From Rhabditophanes sp. KR3021 (lineage: Eukaryota > Nematoda > Chromadorea > Rhabditida > Alloionematidae), in the NCBI GenBank assembly GCA_963281155.1, contig CAUJLY010000006.1:10478001-10542000 (forward strand): a stretch of 64,000 nucleotides of DNA, written 5' to 3'. The position numbers and the translations under genes are program-made. Numbering within the stretch: position 1 is the stretch's first letter; every line of letters starts with the position of its first letter. Below the pieces are notes generated by a model, which was not told where the DNA came from, ran no database searches, and saw only the letters and a program-made list of their open reading frames with translations. Positions 13,059-24,095 of this stretch are shown in pieces.

Positions 13059-13163
13059 ATGGATGTCGTCTTTTTGTTGATCTTCAACTTAGTCCCAATC
13101 AACTTTGCTGATAGTGATATGAGCTACTTTGATTTAGCTTATATTTCTTTAAATAACATATAA
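13059..13163 (+). CDS. Candidate 34-residue secreted peptide
   Basis: ATG at 13059, stop at 13161-13163. The first 17 residues (MDVVFLLIFNLVPINFA) look like a signal peptide, followed by the short acidic/aromatic tail DSDMSYFDLAYISLNNI. No dibasic cleavage sites or amidation Gly, so it does not resemble a standard neuropeptide precursor. It could also be a first exon or chance. Without transcript data it stays tentative. Confidence 0.22.
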   Translation: MDVVFLLIFNLVPINFADSDMSYFDLAYISLNNI

Positions 13164-13790
13164 AAGAAAAATGTAACTATGAATGATGATGGGAAATATT
13201 TAATATCCAACCACAGCTATTTGTCATTTTTAGTAAATTGAAAAATAGACTCAATCAACATCCTATCCTAATTTAAAGGCTAAAAAAGTAATTAAATGAT
13301 CTTTTCATTTGATTGGTATTTGTAGTTGAATACTTCTTGCAATGTTCTATAAGTTAATGGAGTAGTTGATAAACTGTCATCTTTAATACCTCAAAAACAA
13401 ACTTGGCACTTTTTGTGTCAACGACACCAAGCTTAACGAAGACCATTAGACATTATACATTCTTTGATTTCTTTTTAATTTCCTCATTTCCTATATTTAT
13501 GTTTAATAAAATCAATTCGGGTAAAATATTTTTGTGTATTTTTTACTATTCAATGGGCAATTGTTATGATGTGTAAGTAATTAAAAGGTCCATTTATAAT
13601 ATTTCCGTCCATTTCGTTAATAATTTATTATATATTAAAAAGTTTAAACTTTTAACGATCAAATTCAGTGCCCTCGGAGTATTTTAATGAGCTGCACTCG
13701 TATTTTTAGTTAGTTATAGTAAATATTGTTATCAATGATTGACAATATACATTCAACTACAATTTTATAATTTATTCATTCACTTAATAT

Positions 13791-13809
13791 AAAAGCTCAA
13801 AGAGCTTTT
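13791..13809. other. Perfect 8-bp inverted repeat (hairpin)
   Basis: AAAAGCTC, a 3-nt AAA loop and GAGCTTTT form a perfect stem, followed by more T. A TATAAAAG lies immediately in front and overlaps the left arm. It may be a palindromic factor site or transcript hairpin; chance cannot be excluded in such AT-rich DNA. Confidence 0.4.
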
Positions 13810-13996
13810 TGTTTTATATCCATTTCTCATTTATTCAGTGAGCCAACCTGTACGGTGTTTTTAATTTGTTAAATACTGATGATTTAAACAACTTTATTAT
13901 TAACAGGACATATATCTAATAATACCAATAAAATTGTGTTAACAACATCAATACTACTGTTAAATAGTGAAATTTGGGCGCAATTAATTTGATCAC

Positions 13997-15520
13997 ATGA
14001 ATTTGTTTAGGAGATTTATTTTGATTGGTATATTAATTGAAACATGTTTTTCTCAATATCATAGCACCGAAATTCAAATTGATTCACATGAAATAAGTCT
14101 TCCTTTGGCTCCATTCCAAATAAAGGTAATTTTTATCAGTCCTAAGTAGACTTATTCGTTTAGATAAAATGCAAAAATGGCTTAGCTTCACATGGCAAAG
14201 CAAGAGATGTGGGTGTATGTCCAGATGCTGCGACATCTTGTGGATTTTTCAAAATACCTACTCCTAGAGGAAATATCAAATTGTACGAGTGTGTGGATGC
14301 CAGTATATTTTCAGATGAAAATGAAGGCCTTGAAAATGAAACAAAGAACACTCTCTTCAAATCGGTGTGTGATCACATTCCCAAATGTTACTCATTTTAT
14401 TCAAATTTATTAAACCCAACATTTAAAATGTATTTGACAGACACTTATTCACTAGATTCATTTTATTTGCACAAAAACAAAATAACTTTGTGTTGCAGCT
14501 TAAACAATGCGTTACTTGACAAAGTGATAACCAATACATCTATTAATAATGGTAATCTTAAATGTAATTAAAAATAATTATCTTTTTTTAGTAGATCAAA
14601 ACAAAAAGTCGGATTTGTTTTGTGATAACAAACAATGTGGGATAAATGCAATAGGCTGTTTGACATACAATAAGCTGTCTGAGAATACTATTTTCAATGA
14701 AATTGATAACATCGTAGGTAATATAAAAGACGACTATGAATATGAATATCATGATAGTTCAGAAATCGAAACTTTCAAGAGTAGATCAACTAAAGTTGAA
14801 GAAAAAAAATCACAGGATTCGGAATATTATATAGACCCAGTTCAAATATCATTTAATGAAGAATTTGCTCCATCAAGTTTATACTCAAAAAAGCGTAGAT
14901 CTTATTCAGTATTTGGATCGGAAGCACCTATCCATCTACATGTTTGTGTTTATCCACATTTGAATGATGAAGTTTACAGACATTGTTCCATGATATATTC
15001 GAATTTGAATAAAAATAGATGTTACAAGACTAAGGGATATGAAATATGCTGCTGCTACGTCAGACCTGGAAAAAATACCTGCAATCCAAGTGAGTTAGAA
15101 GAGCCTCCTAAAATCAATGTATTGGCCCCCAAAGTCGCACCTGCCAAAATGGTCAAAATAAATAGAATTGTTTTTACAACGTCTTCGCCTGTGACCGAAA
15201 AAAGCGTGAATGAAATGATAACGACTCAAATGTCTTTAGAAAATAAAAGTACCAATGCTAGAATGATAATTCAAGACTCAAACAAAATGATTAATAAAAC
15301 CAAACCAATTCCCTCTAAAAAGGACATAGCCATAAAAAGATGCAAAATTATAAATTATAAACGTTACCGAAACCATGAGTCTAACAAAAAAATTCCACAC
15401 TTCTATAGAATTGAAGTTTGTAACAAAGCAAAAATACCAAGTTCTTATTCAAAAAATATGTTATTGATAATTTGTAGTATTATGTTTCTAATTCAACATT
15501 CATATTTTTTCTATAAATAG
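13997..15520 (+). CDS. Secreted or C-terminally anchored Cys-rich protein
   Basis: Family not recognised. Exons 13997-14125, 14164-14551, 14592-15520 (introns 38 and 40 nt, phases 0 and 1), 481 residues. The N-terminal signal peptide (MNLFRRFILIGILIETCFS) is followed by a Cys-rich region with VCPDAATSCGFF, YECVD and a CC pair. A charged linker with many Asp/Glu and one K/R run (SKKRRS) comes next, then a second Cys module near residues 305-350 (HVCVYPHL, CYKTKGYEICCC). The extreme C-terminus is hydrophobic (MLLIICSIMFLI), a TM helix or GPI signal. The two Cys modules look distantly related. The first intron is among the shortest in the window. A cell-surface role is inference. Confidence 0.78.
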
Positions 15521-16822
15521 GCTTGCTATAATTTTGGTGATAAATTATATTTCTATATTGTATTTTTATCACTTTAAAGCAGAAACGTCTCCAAATGCAA
15601 GATGGTAATTATTAAATAATGATGATGTATGCAGGTAGATATTTAAGGTGTGGATAAGGTTCACATTATAAATGAGCACTCCCTTTATACTTTATTGTGT
15701 TAATTAATTTGTGGTCCACAACTCTTTTTCGGATATTTATTCAAGTATATTGAAATGTTTATTATAAATCACATATTAAATATACAACTGCGATATGTTT
15801 AACTAATGTCTAATTCGTAGTTACGTATTATTAAAGCACAAGCAAATATGGTGGATGAACCTATCATATTGAGTCTTTTTTAATTTAAATTTTGGTCATT
15901 CATAAATGAGTGCACCTATTTTAGTCCATGGTAAACATTTTTATAATTATAATATTAAAGCACGACTTTATTTGATAAAATTGTAACCGTCCCCAACGTC
16001 ATGCGTTTGCATAAGCATAATCTTTAAATATATTTATGAAAGTATTAAAATTGTATTTGGTATATTTATGAAAAAATGAGTTGACTAAACAATTTTCATT
16101 AATTATTTTAAAAGGCGTAGATGAGTTTTACTTTATTTATAAACACTAATACATAATATCTCATCGTTTTATCTAAACTATTTTTGAAAAGGACGCTTTG
16201 TTAAAACGTACTTTGGAAAGTGATACAGCCGTTGAACGTTTAATTAATACATTTTAATCATGAGATCAATCTGCTTACCGAATTCCATTGTTTGTGAAGT
16301 ACGTAAATATGTTTAATACATGTTTCATTATTAGATAATTTCAACTAAAATGTGTTAAAGAGTTTGGTATATCACACTCTTATAGAAAAAATCATTGCAC
16401 TCGTCTTATGTACAACATTGCGATGGATATCTTTAAATTGTTTCAATTTTACGAGTTTTCTACTTTAATTTGATTTTGTGTCTATGCACCAGCAAGATGT
16501 TTCTTTTCATAGTTCAAATTACTATCGAAAGGGCATCTTTTAAATATTTTGTACACTTTAACAATAAATATCCTTATGATCATAAACGATTGTTTTGGGA
16601 CACCCCTACTTTATTTATATCGCAATGTCATCCAAAATAATAAACTTATCCCTTTTCAGGTCTCTTATTTTGGTTAATCGAAACATTCGTATCTTGCTAT
16701 TAGCCAACATTTAACAACATCATTATCAACTTGTCAGGAAGATTAGATAAGCAGGTGAATGATATATTTTAGTAATCACATATATCAATGATAAATTTAA
16801 AAAAAATAAAACCAATATAATT
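15521..16822. other. AT-rich spacer
   Basis: About 1.3 kb with stops in all frames and no recognisable gene or RNA. It must hold the promoter of the MFS transporter at its right end. Confidence 0.6.
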
Positions 16823-18913
16823 ATGGCAACAATGTAAGTTTTGTCATCATATTTATTTAATTTAACCTCAACCAAACATTTGTTTTTAATGTTTGCTTAT
16901 AGATTTATTTCTCTTTCGTGATACCTTTTTTAAATGATTTAGGACTATATGTTCACAGGAAGAAACGTATCCTTTATTTTCATCAGATTCAGATAGTTTA
17001 CCGGAAATTGATAAATATCATGATGCCCCAACCAAGTCCACCACTATTAACAACAATATACAAATTACAAATTACAAACCGTATTTCCCAAACTTCTGGA
17101 CTTATTTTAGACTTTATGCGGTGGTATTATCAATCGGTGTTAGTTCAATGTTTATGGTTTCATTAGATAGTGTGGCTGACAATATCCTCCCAGCAGCTAT
17201 GCCATATCTAAAAAGGGTATTTAAGAGTAAGAAAAGTGCAATTGCTTATTGGGAGCACATTGTTTCTTCAAGAATTTATGGAGTCGCCATTGGATGTATA
17301 ATTACAATAATTCTATCAAACAAATGTGGTAGAAAGAAGCCCTTGATTTGGGCTACAGTTATGTGTTTTGTTGGAGCATTATTGTCAGGATTTGTGATAT
17401 ATCCAAGGACAGGGTTATGGGTAGCTGTTTTAGGAAGATTTATAAATGGCATAGGTTCTGGCATTTCACAAGTAATTGGGTCTGTGATGATTGCCGAAAT
17501 ACCATCAAAAGAAAGTCGTGGAACTGTTCTAGCAACTTTGGTAATCAATTTAAGGCAATCTATTTTAATTAAGTCTTTTTTAGACAGTATGGGCTTGCGT
17601 TGGAGAATTATTTGGTATGACAATATCATTAGACACATTCTTCGGGACTAAATTACACTGGCATTATGCTCTATTCTTCCCCGCTTTGATTTTGCCGATT
17701 GCAGTGATATTTTTAATTAGAGCACCCGATTCACCGAGATATTTGATGGAAATTGGCGATATTGCAAATGCCAAAATTTCAATAAGTTATTATCAATGTC
17801 GCAAAGATTGGCTTGTCTCGTTTAAAGATATGGCAGGTGAGTTGAAGATTGTGGTGAATGACCATCAAAGTGAATCAGAGGACTTTGAACATTATGATTA
17901 TGAAGATGAGTTGGAAAAATTAATAAACATTGAGAATGGGAATAAATCTTTTGAAATGGCATCGATCTATAATCATTTAAGGACAAGATTTTCTTCAACT
18001 GTCTTTATACGACCATTAATCGTTGCCACATTTGTTCAATCCTTCGTACATCTAGATGATTGGGTAATTAAAAGATGTAAGGATGTGTATTTATTTATTT
18101 GATTCCAGATGTGGATTTATTATTCGACAAATGTCTTTCAAACAGTTGGTCTTAATTCAAATTCGGCAATGAGAGCCTCTGTATACATGTCGATTCCTCA
18201 GGCCGCAATAAGTATAGCATTGCTATTTTTCTTTGAATCGTTTTCCCGAAAACTATTGCTAATTATACCAACAATATTTAGCGTTATCTTCTCATCTATT
18301 GCGATAATTGGATTGCAAAGCTCGACTGGCCTATTAAGTCACCAAAATATGTGGTTAATTATGCCATTGGTTGCCACAGCTGACTTGTGTGTGGCAGCTG
18401 TAGCTAGTGAATCAGCATATACAATCGTTCCTGAACTGTTTTCTCAAAAAGATCGAGTCTTGGGAACAGCTTTTGTGGGAATTATTCAGGTTAGTTTTAT
18501 TGATAAACAAATAGTCACTTATGATTATAGTTGCTTAAGTCGAATTTACATAAAATATACAATTCTAATGCTCTTGTTTATTTTAGAATTTGTTCGGAGG
18601 CTTTTTATCTTCGATGTTACTGACGACATTAAGCAAACATGGAGTAGAGTATGTGTTGGGACCATTTTTGTTGATGAACATTTTGTATATTATCGTCGTT
18701 CAAAAGATTGTACCTGAAACGTGTAACGCTACTTTCCAAGAAATATCAACATACTTCAAGACAACTTCATACTTTAATTTCGGATTTAAAGATGTCTTAA
18801 AATTTCTGCAATTCAAAGGGTTAAAAGGCATATCAAAAAAGGGTAGATTTGCATCTTTGATAATTATTGCTCTTCAAATTATTATATATTTATTAATAAT
18901 CCACTTTTTCTGA
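16823..18913 (+). CDS. MFS sugar transporter (SLC2-like)
   Basis: Twelve-helix major facilitator of the sugar-porter type, moving a hexose, polyol or related small solute across a membrane; the substrate cannot be read from sequence. Exons 16823-16833 (11 nt, tentative), 16943-17540, 17584-18063, 18109-18489, 18587-18913; the spliced length is 598 codons plus stop and the phases agree. Visible motifs: NKCGRKKP in the TM2-TM3 loop, GRFINGIGSGISQ in TM4, the E-x-P-x-x-x-x-RG motif (EIPSKESRG) after TM4, RAPDSPRYL after TM6 (the PESPRYL class motif) and VPETC after TM12 (PETKG-like). The middle loop (about residues 245-315) is acidic. The small first exon is supported only by phase and an ATG. 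Converges on the TECR gene, 118 bp away. Confidence 0.88.
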
Positions 18914-19031
18914 CCATCCTCAGGATGTTTATCTAAAAAACGTATACATAATTTATTAAATGTACCTTGCCAAATAAAGATTAATAAGTTTATGTTAGTG
19001 ATTAATAATTTTATTTCATTCAATGTAGCAT

Positions 19032-19991
19032 TTAAATGAGGAATGGAAGGATAGCTTTACGATTCTTTGGATATTCTTTGAATTCCTTTTTGTATGCACG
19101 GTGTTTTTGCTGAGCCCAAATAGTCATTTGAATTAATCCAGCAAGAGTGAAAAGAACTGATGGCAAAGATTGAGTCATAATTGAGAATGAAACCCAGGCC
19201 ATAACTTCATAAGTGTAATTAGGGCAGGAGACGAAGTTAAACATTTGAGTCAAGGGATTTGCATCGGGAACAGGAATCTTTCTAACCTTACTTCCTTCTG
19301 GACGTAAATTACGAAGTAACACATGAATTGCGAAGTTTCCAAATTCAGCAACCAAAAAACCACCAAGTCCTAAATACATTTGAAATGACCCGCATGATGG
19401 AGCAGTATAACTGGGGTGATTAATGAAGTAAGACATAAAAGCGCAGAATCCCCAATAATAGGAACAGTTTTTGACGAGATTGAATTGTGGCATAGTCCCA
19501 TTACTGAATCTATGAATAAATTGAGTTTCGAATAATCTCTTTCCGTAATGAATTGTTGAGCAAATTAAAGCTAATTTGACTGAACAGGCTAGGGGGGCGG
19601 AGGCAGCATCAGACCCATAAATAAACCATGGTCTAAGGAAGAAAATTGGGTAGATGAAAAAGGGTCCAGCGTATTCAGTCAAGAAAACTGTTTTCCAAGG
19701 AATTTGTGGTCCCAAGTTCTTGAAATAAACAGTTCCCTTTGATCCCTTGATTAAAGTGGACAATTTATCTTCATCCTTCAAGTTCTTTCCCTTAGGTTCG
19801 GGTCTGATAGCAACGCTATCAATTGAAATTTTCTTGAATTTTGCGACAGCTTTTTTGACAACCAAAACTGTATCATCTCCTTTCTAAAAATATAATTAGT
19901 TGTTTCTATTAATGTAATTTACCCCATCAACAGTTACCAAGACACTATCTTGATTTCTGGCACACTTAACTTCAATTTGAAATGCAGTCAT
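19032..19991 (-). CDS. art-1: Trans-2-enoyl-CoA reductase (TECR)
   Basis: NADPH-dependent last step of very-long-chain fatty acid elongation in the ER membrane. Exons 19991-19923 and 19883-19032, with a 39-nt phase-0 intron; 306 residues, against 308 in human TECR. The short ubiquitin-like N-terminal part (TAFQIEVKCARNQDSV) is followed by several TM helices. The C-terminal steroid 5-alpha-reductase domain shows CPNYTYEVMAW and the terminal KEYPKNRKAILPF, both characteristic of the family (known general role of this region: NADPH binding). The C. elegans member is ART-1. No anomalies; codon use is richer in G/C than in the spacers, as expected for an expressed housekeeping gene. Confidence 0.95.
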
Positions 19992-21135
19992 TATTCTGAA
20001 AAGTTAAATAACAATAATTAAGTCATTTTCCATCAAATTAGTTTGCACGCATCTATAATTCTTATCAAAAACGTAGATTATAGAAAATGAAATGGCGTGT
20101 TAATAAATCTAACAAAGTATTTGATACACATCAACTAAAGTACCGGGTGTATGACCTTAAATAATATTTGTACCTTGAAATTAAATGTTAATAAAGTGTT
20201 ATCAATAAGGAATGAATGTTTAAAGAATACATAGTGATCTTGGAGTTTAATTTAAAAGCATCAATGTACATATTGATTTTGGTTTGTATGAGTGCGGCGT
20301 ATTGGATACCATACGTTAGTGTGGTGATTTGTAACTTTTTTACTAAGACTATGCTATTCCTGACTGAGAAAACACTTAAACTTCAATCGTTTTTGATGGG
20401 AGTAAATCTTATCACGACAATTGGGAAAGTCCACCTTAGCAACTAACTTCCATATAACAATAAAATTGAAGGTGATTTACTTATGCAAATTTTAAATTAG
20501 CGTTAAAGTGTGGTCTAGAATGACGTATCAAAAACTCATTTTTGTCAATTTTAAAAGTTTACATTTTGCCTTTATAAACCGTTGATTTCAAAAAATAATT
20601 TTAAACGTTACTTGGAAAATTGTATGCAACTGAATAATCAATTTGTTTTTAAAATCTTAATGCAGAACCTTATAAAGATATAAAGCAACTATCTAGTTTT
20701 GCGCTTTTAGTATTGTTTTTTAAACTATACATTTCCACGATCCACCCATTTACAAGTTATGTAAGAGTGTGATTAAATACCTTACTGAGTAGATTCCTTC
20801 AATGTAATGATTATTTGTTCTAACGTTTGGTGACATTTACTTTTGAAGACACTTTTAGTATTAAATCAGTGTTTGAATGTTTGGTAGTGTACTTCCTTTG
20901 AATTGAGTGGCAATAACATGAAATTAAAGGTTTGCAAAATTAGTAAACTTTAAAGATCATTAAATACATTTATTTGTTTTAGTAAAAGTGAATGTCACCA
21001 AAATATATAATATTAGAAAAATACATTTTGTGTATGAAAAAAGGTTGAGGTAATGGTTAAAACTGATGAAATGGAATTTGGTAATTATCACGACAATTAC
21101 AATAAACTTTTTGCTGTTTTGTGAAAGGTAGTTGT
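19992..21135. other. Spacer with one hydrophobic ORF
   Basis: About 1.1 kb between TECR and the RRM gene. Apart from the ATG-initiated hydrophobic ORF at 20216-20446, listed separately, I see no gene, RNA or repeat. Confidence 0.5.
20216..20446 (+). pseudogene. Possible GPCR fragment or small membrane-protein ORF
   Basis: A 76-codon ORF from a true ATG. It contains a hydrophobic segment with YWIPY (YILILVCMSAAYWIPYVSVV), reminiscent of the TM6 region of rhodopsin-like receptors, then a loop and a second moderately hydrophobic stretch ending VNLITTIGKV. There is no NPxxY, no plausible partner exons on either side and no signal peptide. It may be a receptor relic, a small membrane protein or chance; I cannot decide. 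Confidence 0.25.
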
Positions 21136-21475
21136 TTATTGAAAGATATTTTTGTGGGAGATATGGCATTTGATCGGAACATCAAACACGTATTCATTAT
21201 TCAATGTTTTAATAGCTACTTCCGCATCTTCAATGTTTCTGTATTCAAAATAAATACACAACGACACTAAAATTATCTTGATTTACACTTTTACCTCCAA
21301 ACTTACCTTCATTTGCATTTGTAGTGGGCTCAAAATAAAAATGACTATTACTGATACTTCCAAAATGTTCAAACAGATCTTGAATTTTAACTTTATTAGC
21401 TTCCAATTCAAAACTACGCATTTTCATCAAACCACTATTGCAAAATACTAAAGCTTTTCTTTTGTCCCCACTCAT
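21136..21475 (-). CDS. Small single-RRM RNA-binding-like protein
   Basis: 99 residues consisting almost only of one RNA recognition motif. Exons 21475-21307 and 21266-21136 (intron 40 nt, phase 1); a further 39-nt intron (21481-21519) lies in the 5' UTR. After MSGDKRK comes the beta-1 strand KALVFCNSG (RNP2 position), a helix with VKIQDLFEHFGSI, the RNP1-like strand SLCIYFEYRN, helix EDAEVAIKTLNN and a last strand VPIKCHIS. The fold pattern and spacing are RRM-like. RNP1 lacks the usual K/R-G-F/Y-G/A start but keeps two aromatics. The upstream frame ends at a stop without another ATG, so 21475 is the likely start. A role in RNA processing is inference from the fold. Confidence 0.7.
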
Positions 21476-21530
21476 TATATCTAAAATAGTTGAAAACAAT
21501 ATTTAATTACCAAACTTACAAATCCGTTTG

Positions 21531-22743
21531 TAGCTAAATTGTCTAGCAAATATATTGTAGCACTTTACAAAATAACATTAATTATTTTCTAAATGGAAAC
21601 AATATAAAAGATTACAGGTGAGGATTAACTATTTAATAGTATTTCAGACACAGGTATTACGTAAAATAAAGAAAAACAATGTGTTATATATGTCATATAG
21701 ACAAAACATGAATAGGTATTGCCTGTTATCTATAATAAATGTATGCAATTAATGACGTCTTCGGACCCAAATTTTTGCAATCATTAAATAAATGCATTGT
21801 CTAAAGTGGCAAAAGCAATCTTTTTTTAATATGCGGAAAATGACGAATGATAAGAGGGATGCTGAACATATGTTATGCTTTATTATTGAACCAATTTTAC
21901 ACAATAAGCTACACTTAATTTTGTGGATTACGTAATATGACTTGACCGCTTCCGTCAAAAATATAACTCCTGCAGAATAGATAAATATACCTGAACCTAG
22001 TAGCTTACTTGATACCTACAATTTTAAACAAGGAACTACTTATTTGTTAGACATTATTAAGCTAACAAATCAGTGTTTGGTTTTCAATCTAGTTTTTTAA
22101 TAAAAGTATTTAGAGAATCTTTGTAATTCACAAATTTAGAATACTCAAATGTTAGAGCATCGAGGGTATTAATTAAATAATAAAAAGGAAAGTACGATCA
22201 AACATGTATACATTATATTGAACATTTGTGTACCCGACCCTCAGACAAAACTGCTTGTAATATTTCACAATAATTAACATCGATTTTATGATGATCAAAT
22301 ATTTTCATAAACTAAAAAGTATCTCTTCAATAAAATAATTAATTAACAAAACAATAATACACATTTTGAACATATGTATTGTCCAAAATACATTACTTTA
22401 GTCTTGTTTAATTGTATAAATTATTATTGTTTACAATAAACCTTATTTGTCATTTAACCAAGCAAGCCGTGTAACTGTTATTACCTTGTTTTTGAACTAA
22501 TCTTTTTTTTATATTTGTTTAAATTGAATTCTAAAATCAAAAAATATGTGTATATGTGTTAATATTTCTGTCGTCTAAACACTGAGCTTCTCTATGTTGT
22601 TTGTATATAAACAATGTGCATTATAAAGAAAGATGGGTAATGGATAGGAATATTAACAAATGTTATTTTTATTATTAGAATAATTAATTTAAGAAGTTGC
22701 GTGAAAGAGAGTTTAAAGAAGTAGTTGCATTATTATGGTGGAG
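21531..22743. other. AT-rich spacer
   Basis: About 1.2 kb without a supported coding frame. Short runs of ORF are broken by stops and lack splice-compatible partners. Nothing recognised. Confidence 0.6.
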
Positions 22744-23643
22744 TTATTGTTGTAAATATGATTTGAAAATAAAAGTAAGGACCAACATTATTAGAACCGA
22801 TTTGAATGGAGCAAGTAGATTTGAGCCTGTGTTGCAGTAATCTTTGTCATTGCAATAACAACTTCCCATGTCAGAAGGAACTCTTACAGACCCTCCTAAT
22901 GAATATTGTGAGCCAGTGCCTGGACAGTAAGTGTCTGAAAAATAGGGGTTGACGTCAGTACATGCCTTGTGCACTAAGATTTGTTCTTTTGTCTTGACAT
23001 ATGATTTAAGACAGTATTTCTTTCCATCACAAGGATTAGCTTCACAATTTGAGTCAATTGTATCGCAAGCCCAGCATTTCAAATTCTTTTTTGGGTTTAT
23101 TGTACTTCCAAGGCAACTTTTAGCTGCTGTAAGTGGGAATGCACCGCTTGCCGGTACAGCATACTTTTTATTACAGAAATCCATCTTTTCACAGACAGAA
23201 GCAAGAAAGTTTACATTTTGTTGGTTTCCAGTTTGGTCGAATTTGATGTACTTTTGGTCCCACTCGCAAAAACGACTGTCAGCATCCATGTTCATATCTC
23301 TTAGGTTAGCTTCAGATTTAGTAATGTCTTCGTGGCACCCTCTAACTACTAAGGTTTTTGTTATGGCGGCAGATTTAGTGTCTGGATCTTCGATGAGCAT
23401 TTCAAAGCACATCGAATTACATGAAACAGCGTTGGCAGTTCCTTCAACGGGATCGTTACAATCGTCGTTAAAAACCATCTTGTTGGCAGAATCCATCGGC
23501 AATCCTGTTAATTCCCACCTACCGACAAGTTGCGTCGAGGCGCAACTGAAGCATTTGATATTATTATTCTTAGAGGCACGATTCTTGGAAATATTTGCAC
23601 TAACAAGGCACAAAGTGAATAAAGTACAAGCATACAATAGCAT
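22744..23643 (-). CDS. Two-domain Ly6/uPAR-like GPI-anchored protein
   Basis: Intronless, 299 residues. A signal peptide (MLLYACTLFTLCLVSA) is followed by two Cys-rich domains: about residues 31-165, opening IKCFSCAS and closing EKMDFCNKK, and about 185-272, opening LKCWACDT and closing CYCNDKDYCN. The CxxC opening and C-N closing of each domain are the three-finger Ly6 hallmark. The C-terminus is a hydrophobic tail (SVLIMLVLTFIF) after a small-residue region, consistent with GPI attachment near residue 275. Nematode Ly6 proteins are known as modulators of membrane receptors; no specific partner can be read here. A TATA box lies 58 nt upstream of the ATG, suggesting a strong conventional promoter. 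Confidence 0.85.
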   Translation of the reverse strand: MLLYACTLFTLCLVSANISKNRASKNNNIKCFSCASTQLVGRWELTGLPMDSANKMVFNDDCNDPVEGTANAVSCNSMCFEMLIEDPDTKSAAITKTLVVRGCHEDITKSEANLRDMNMDADSRFCEWDQKYIKFDQTGNQQNVNFLASVCEKMDFCNKKYAVPASGAFPLTAAKSCLGSTINPKKNLKCWACDTIDSNCEANPCDGKKYCLKSYVKTKEQILVHKACTDVNPYFSDTYCPGTGSQYSLGGSVRVPSDMGSCYCNDKDYCNTGSNLLAPFKSVLIMLVLTFIFKSYLQQ

Positions 23644-23700
23644 GGTTTAATTTTCAGAGTAAATTGAAAAGTGATATGATGAGGGTGGTCATTTGTTCCC

Positions 23701-23708
23701 TTTATATA
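23701..23708 (-). promoter_or_regulatory. TATA box of the Ly6-like gene
   Basis: TATATAAA on the minus strand followed by GGGAAC, 58-65 nt before ATG 23643. The position allows transcription start about 30 nt downstream and a very short 5' UTR. Confidence 0.6.
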
Positions 23709-24095
23709 GTAAGGCTTGATTAAGCTCATAATATTTGCTTAAGGATTAGGTTGTTTAATTACATGATTCATGAAATCTTGGGTTGGGGCCGTAACATGCA
23801 CTTGGGAATGTAAATTCATGAATACTCCTTAACTTTATGTTTATCGCAATACGAATAAATATAGTATATTACATATTGTATGAAAGAATAACAAACGCAT
23901 ATATACTTAGCGGTGTAAAGCCGACAATTACTGACTCATAGTGACCATTCATTTTAAACCTTTCACTTAATCAAATGAATAAAAAAGTACTTCTTTATGA
24001 CAAATTGTTAAAAATTACCAAAAATGCTCACAAATGAAATATATTACATTATACTTTTTAAATAAATGTTTAAATTATTACACGTTCATATCCAT
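23709..24095. other. Short spacer between Ly6-like and TGF-beta receptor genes
   Basis: About 390 bp between two minus-strand genes, containing Ly6 promoter sequence on one side and the receptor 3' UTR on the other. Nothing else recognised. Confidence 0.55.

Larger units (their letters stand above)
12933..13996. other. Spacer upstream of sarcoglycan and Cys-rich gene
   Basis: About 1.06 kb holding the divergent promoters of the sarcoglycan (-) and the next gene (+). Two items stand out and are listed separately: a 34-codon ORF with a signal-peptide-like start at 13059 and a perfect 8-bp hairpin at 13791-13809. Nothing else is recognisable. Confidence 0.5.

Noticed and set aside
22949..23650. 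233-codon plus-strand ORF opposite the Ly6-like gene
   Set aside because: The minus strand has the signal peptide, paired Cys modules, GPI tail and TATA box; the plus frame has none of these.
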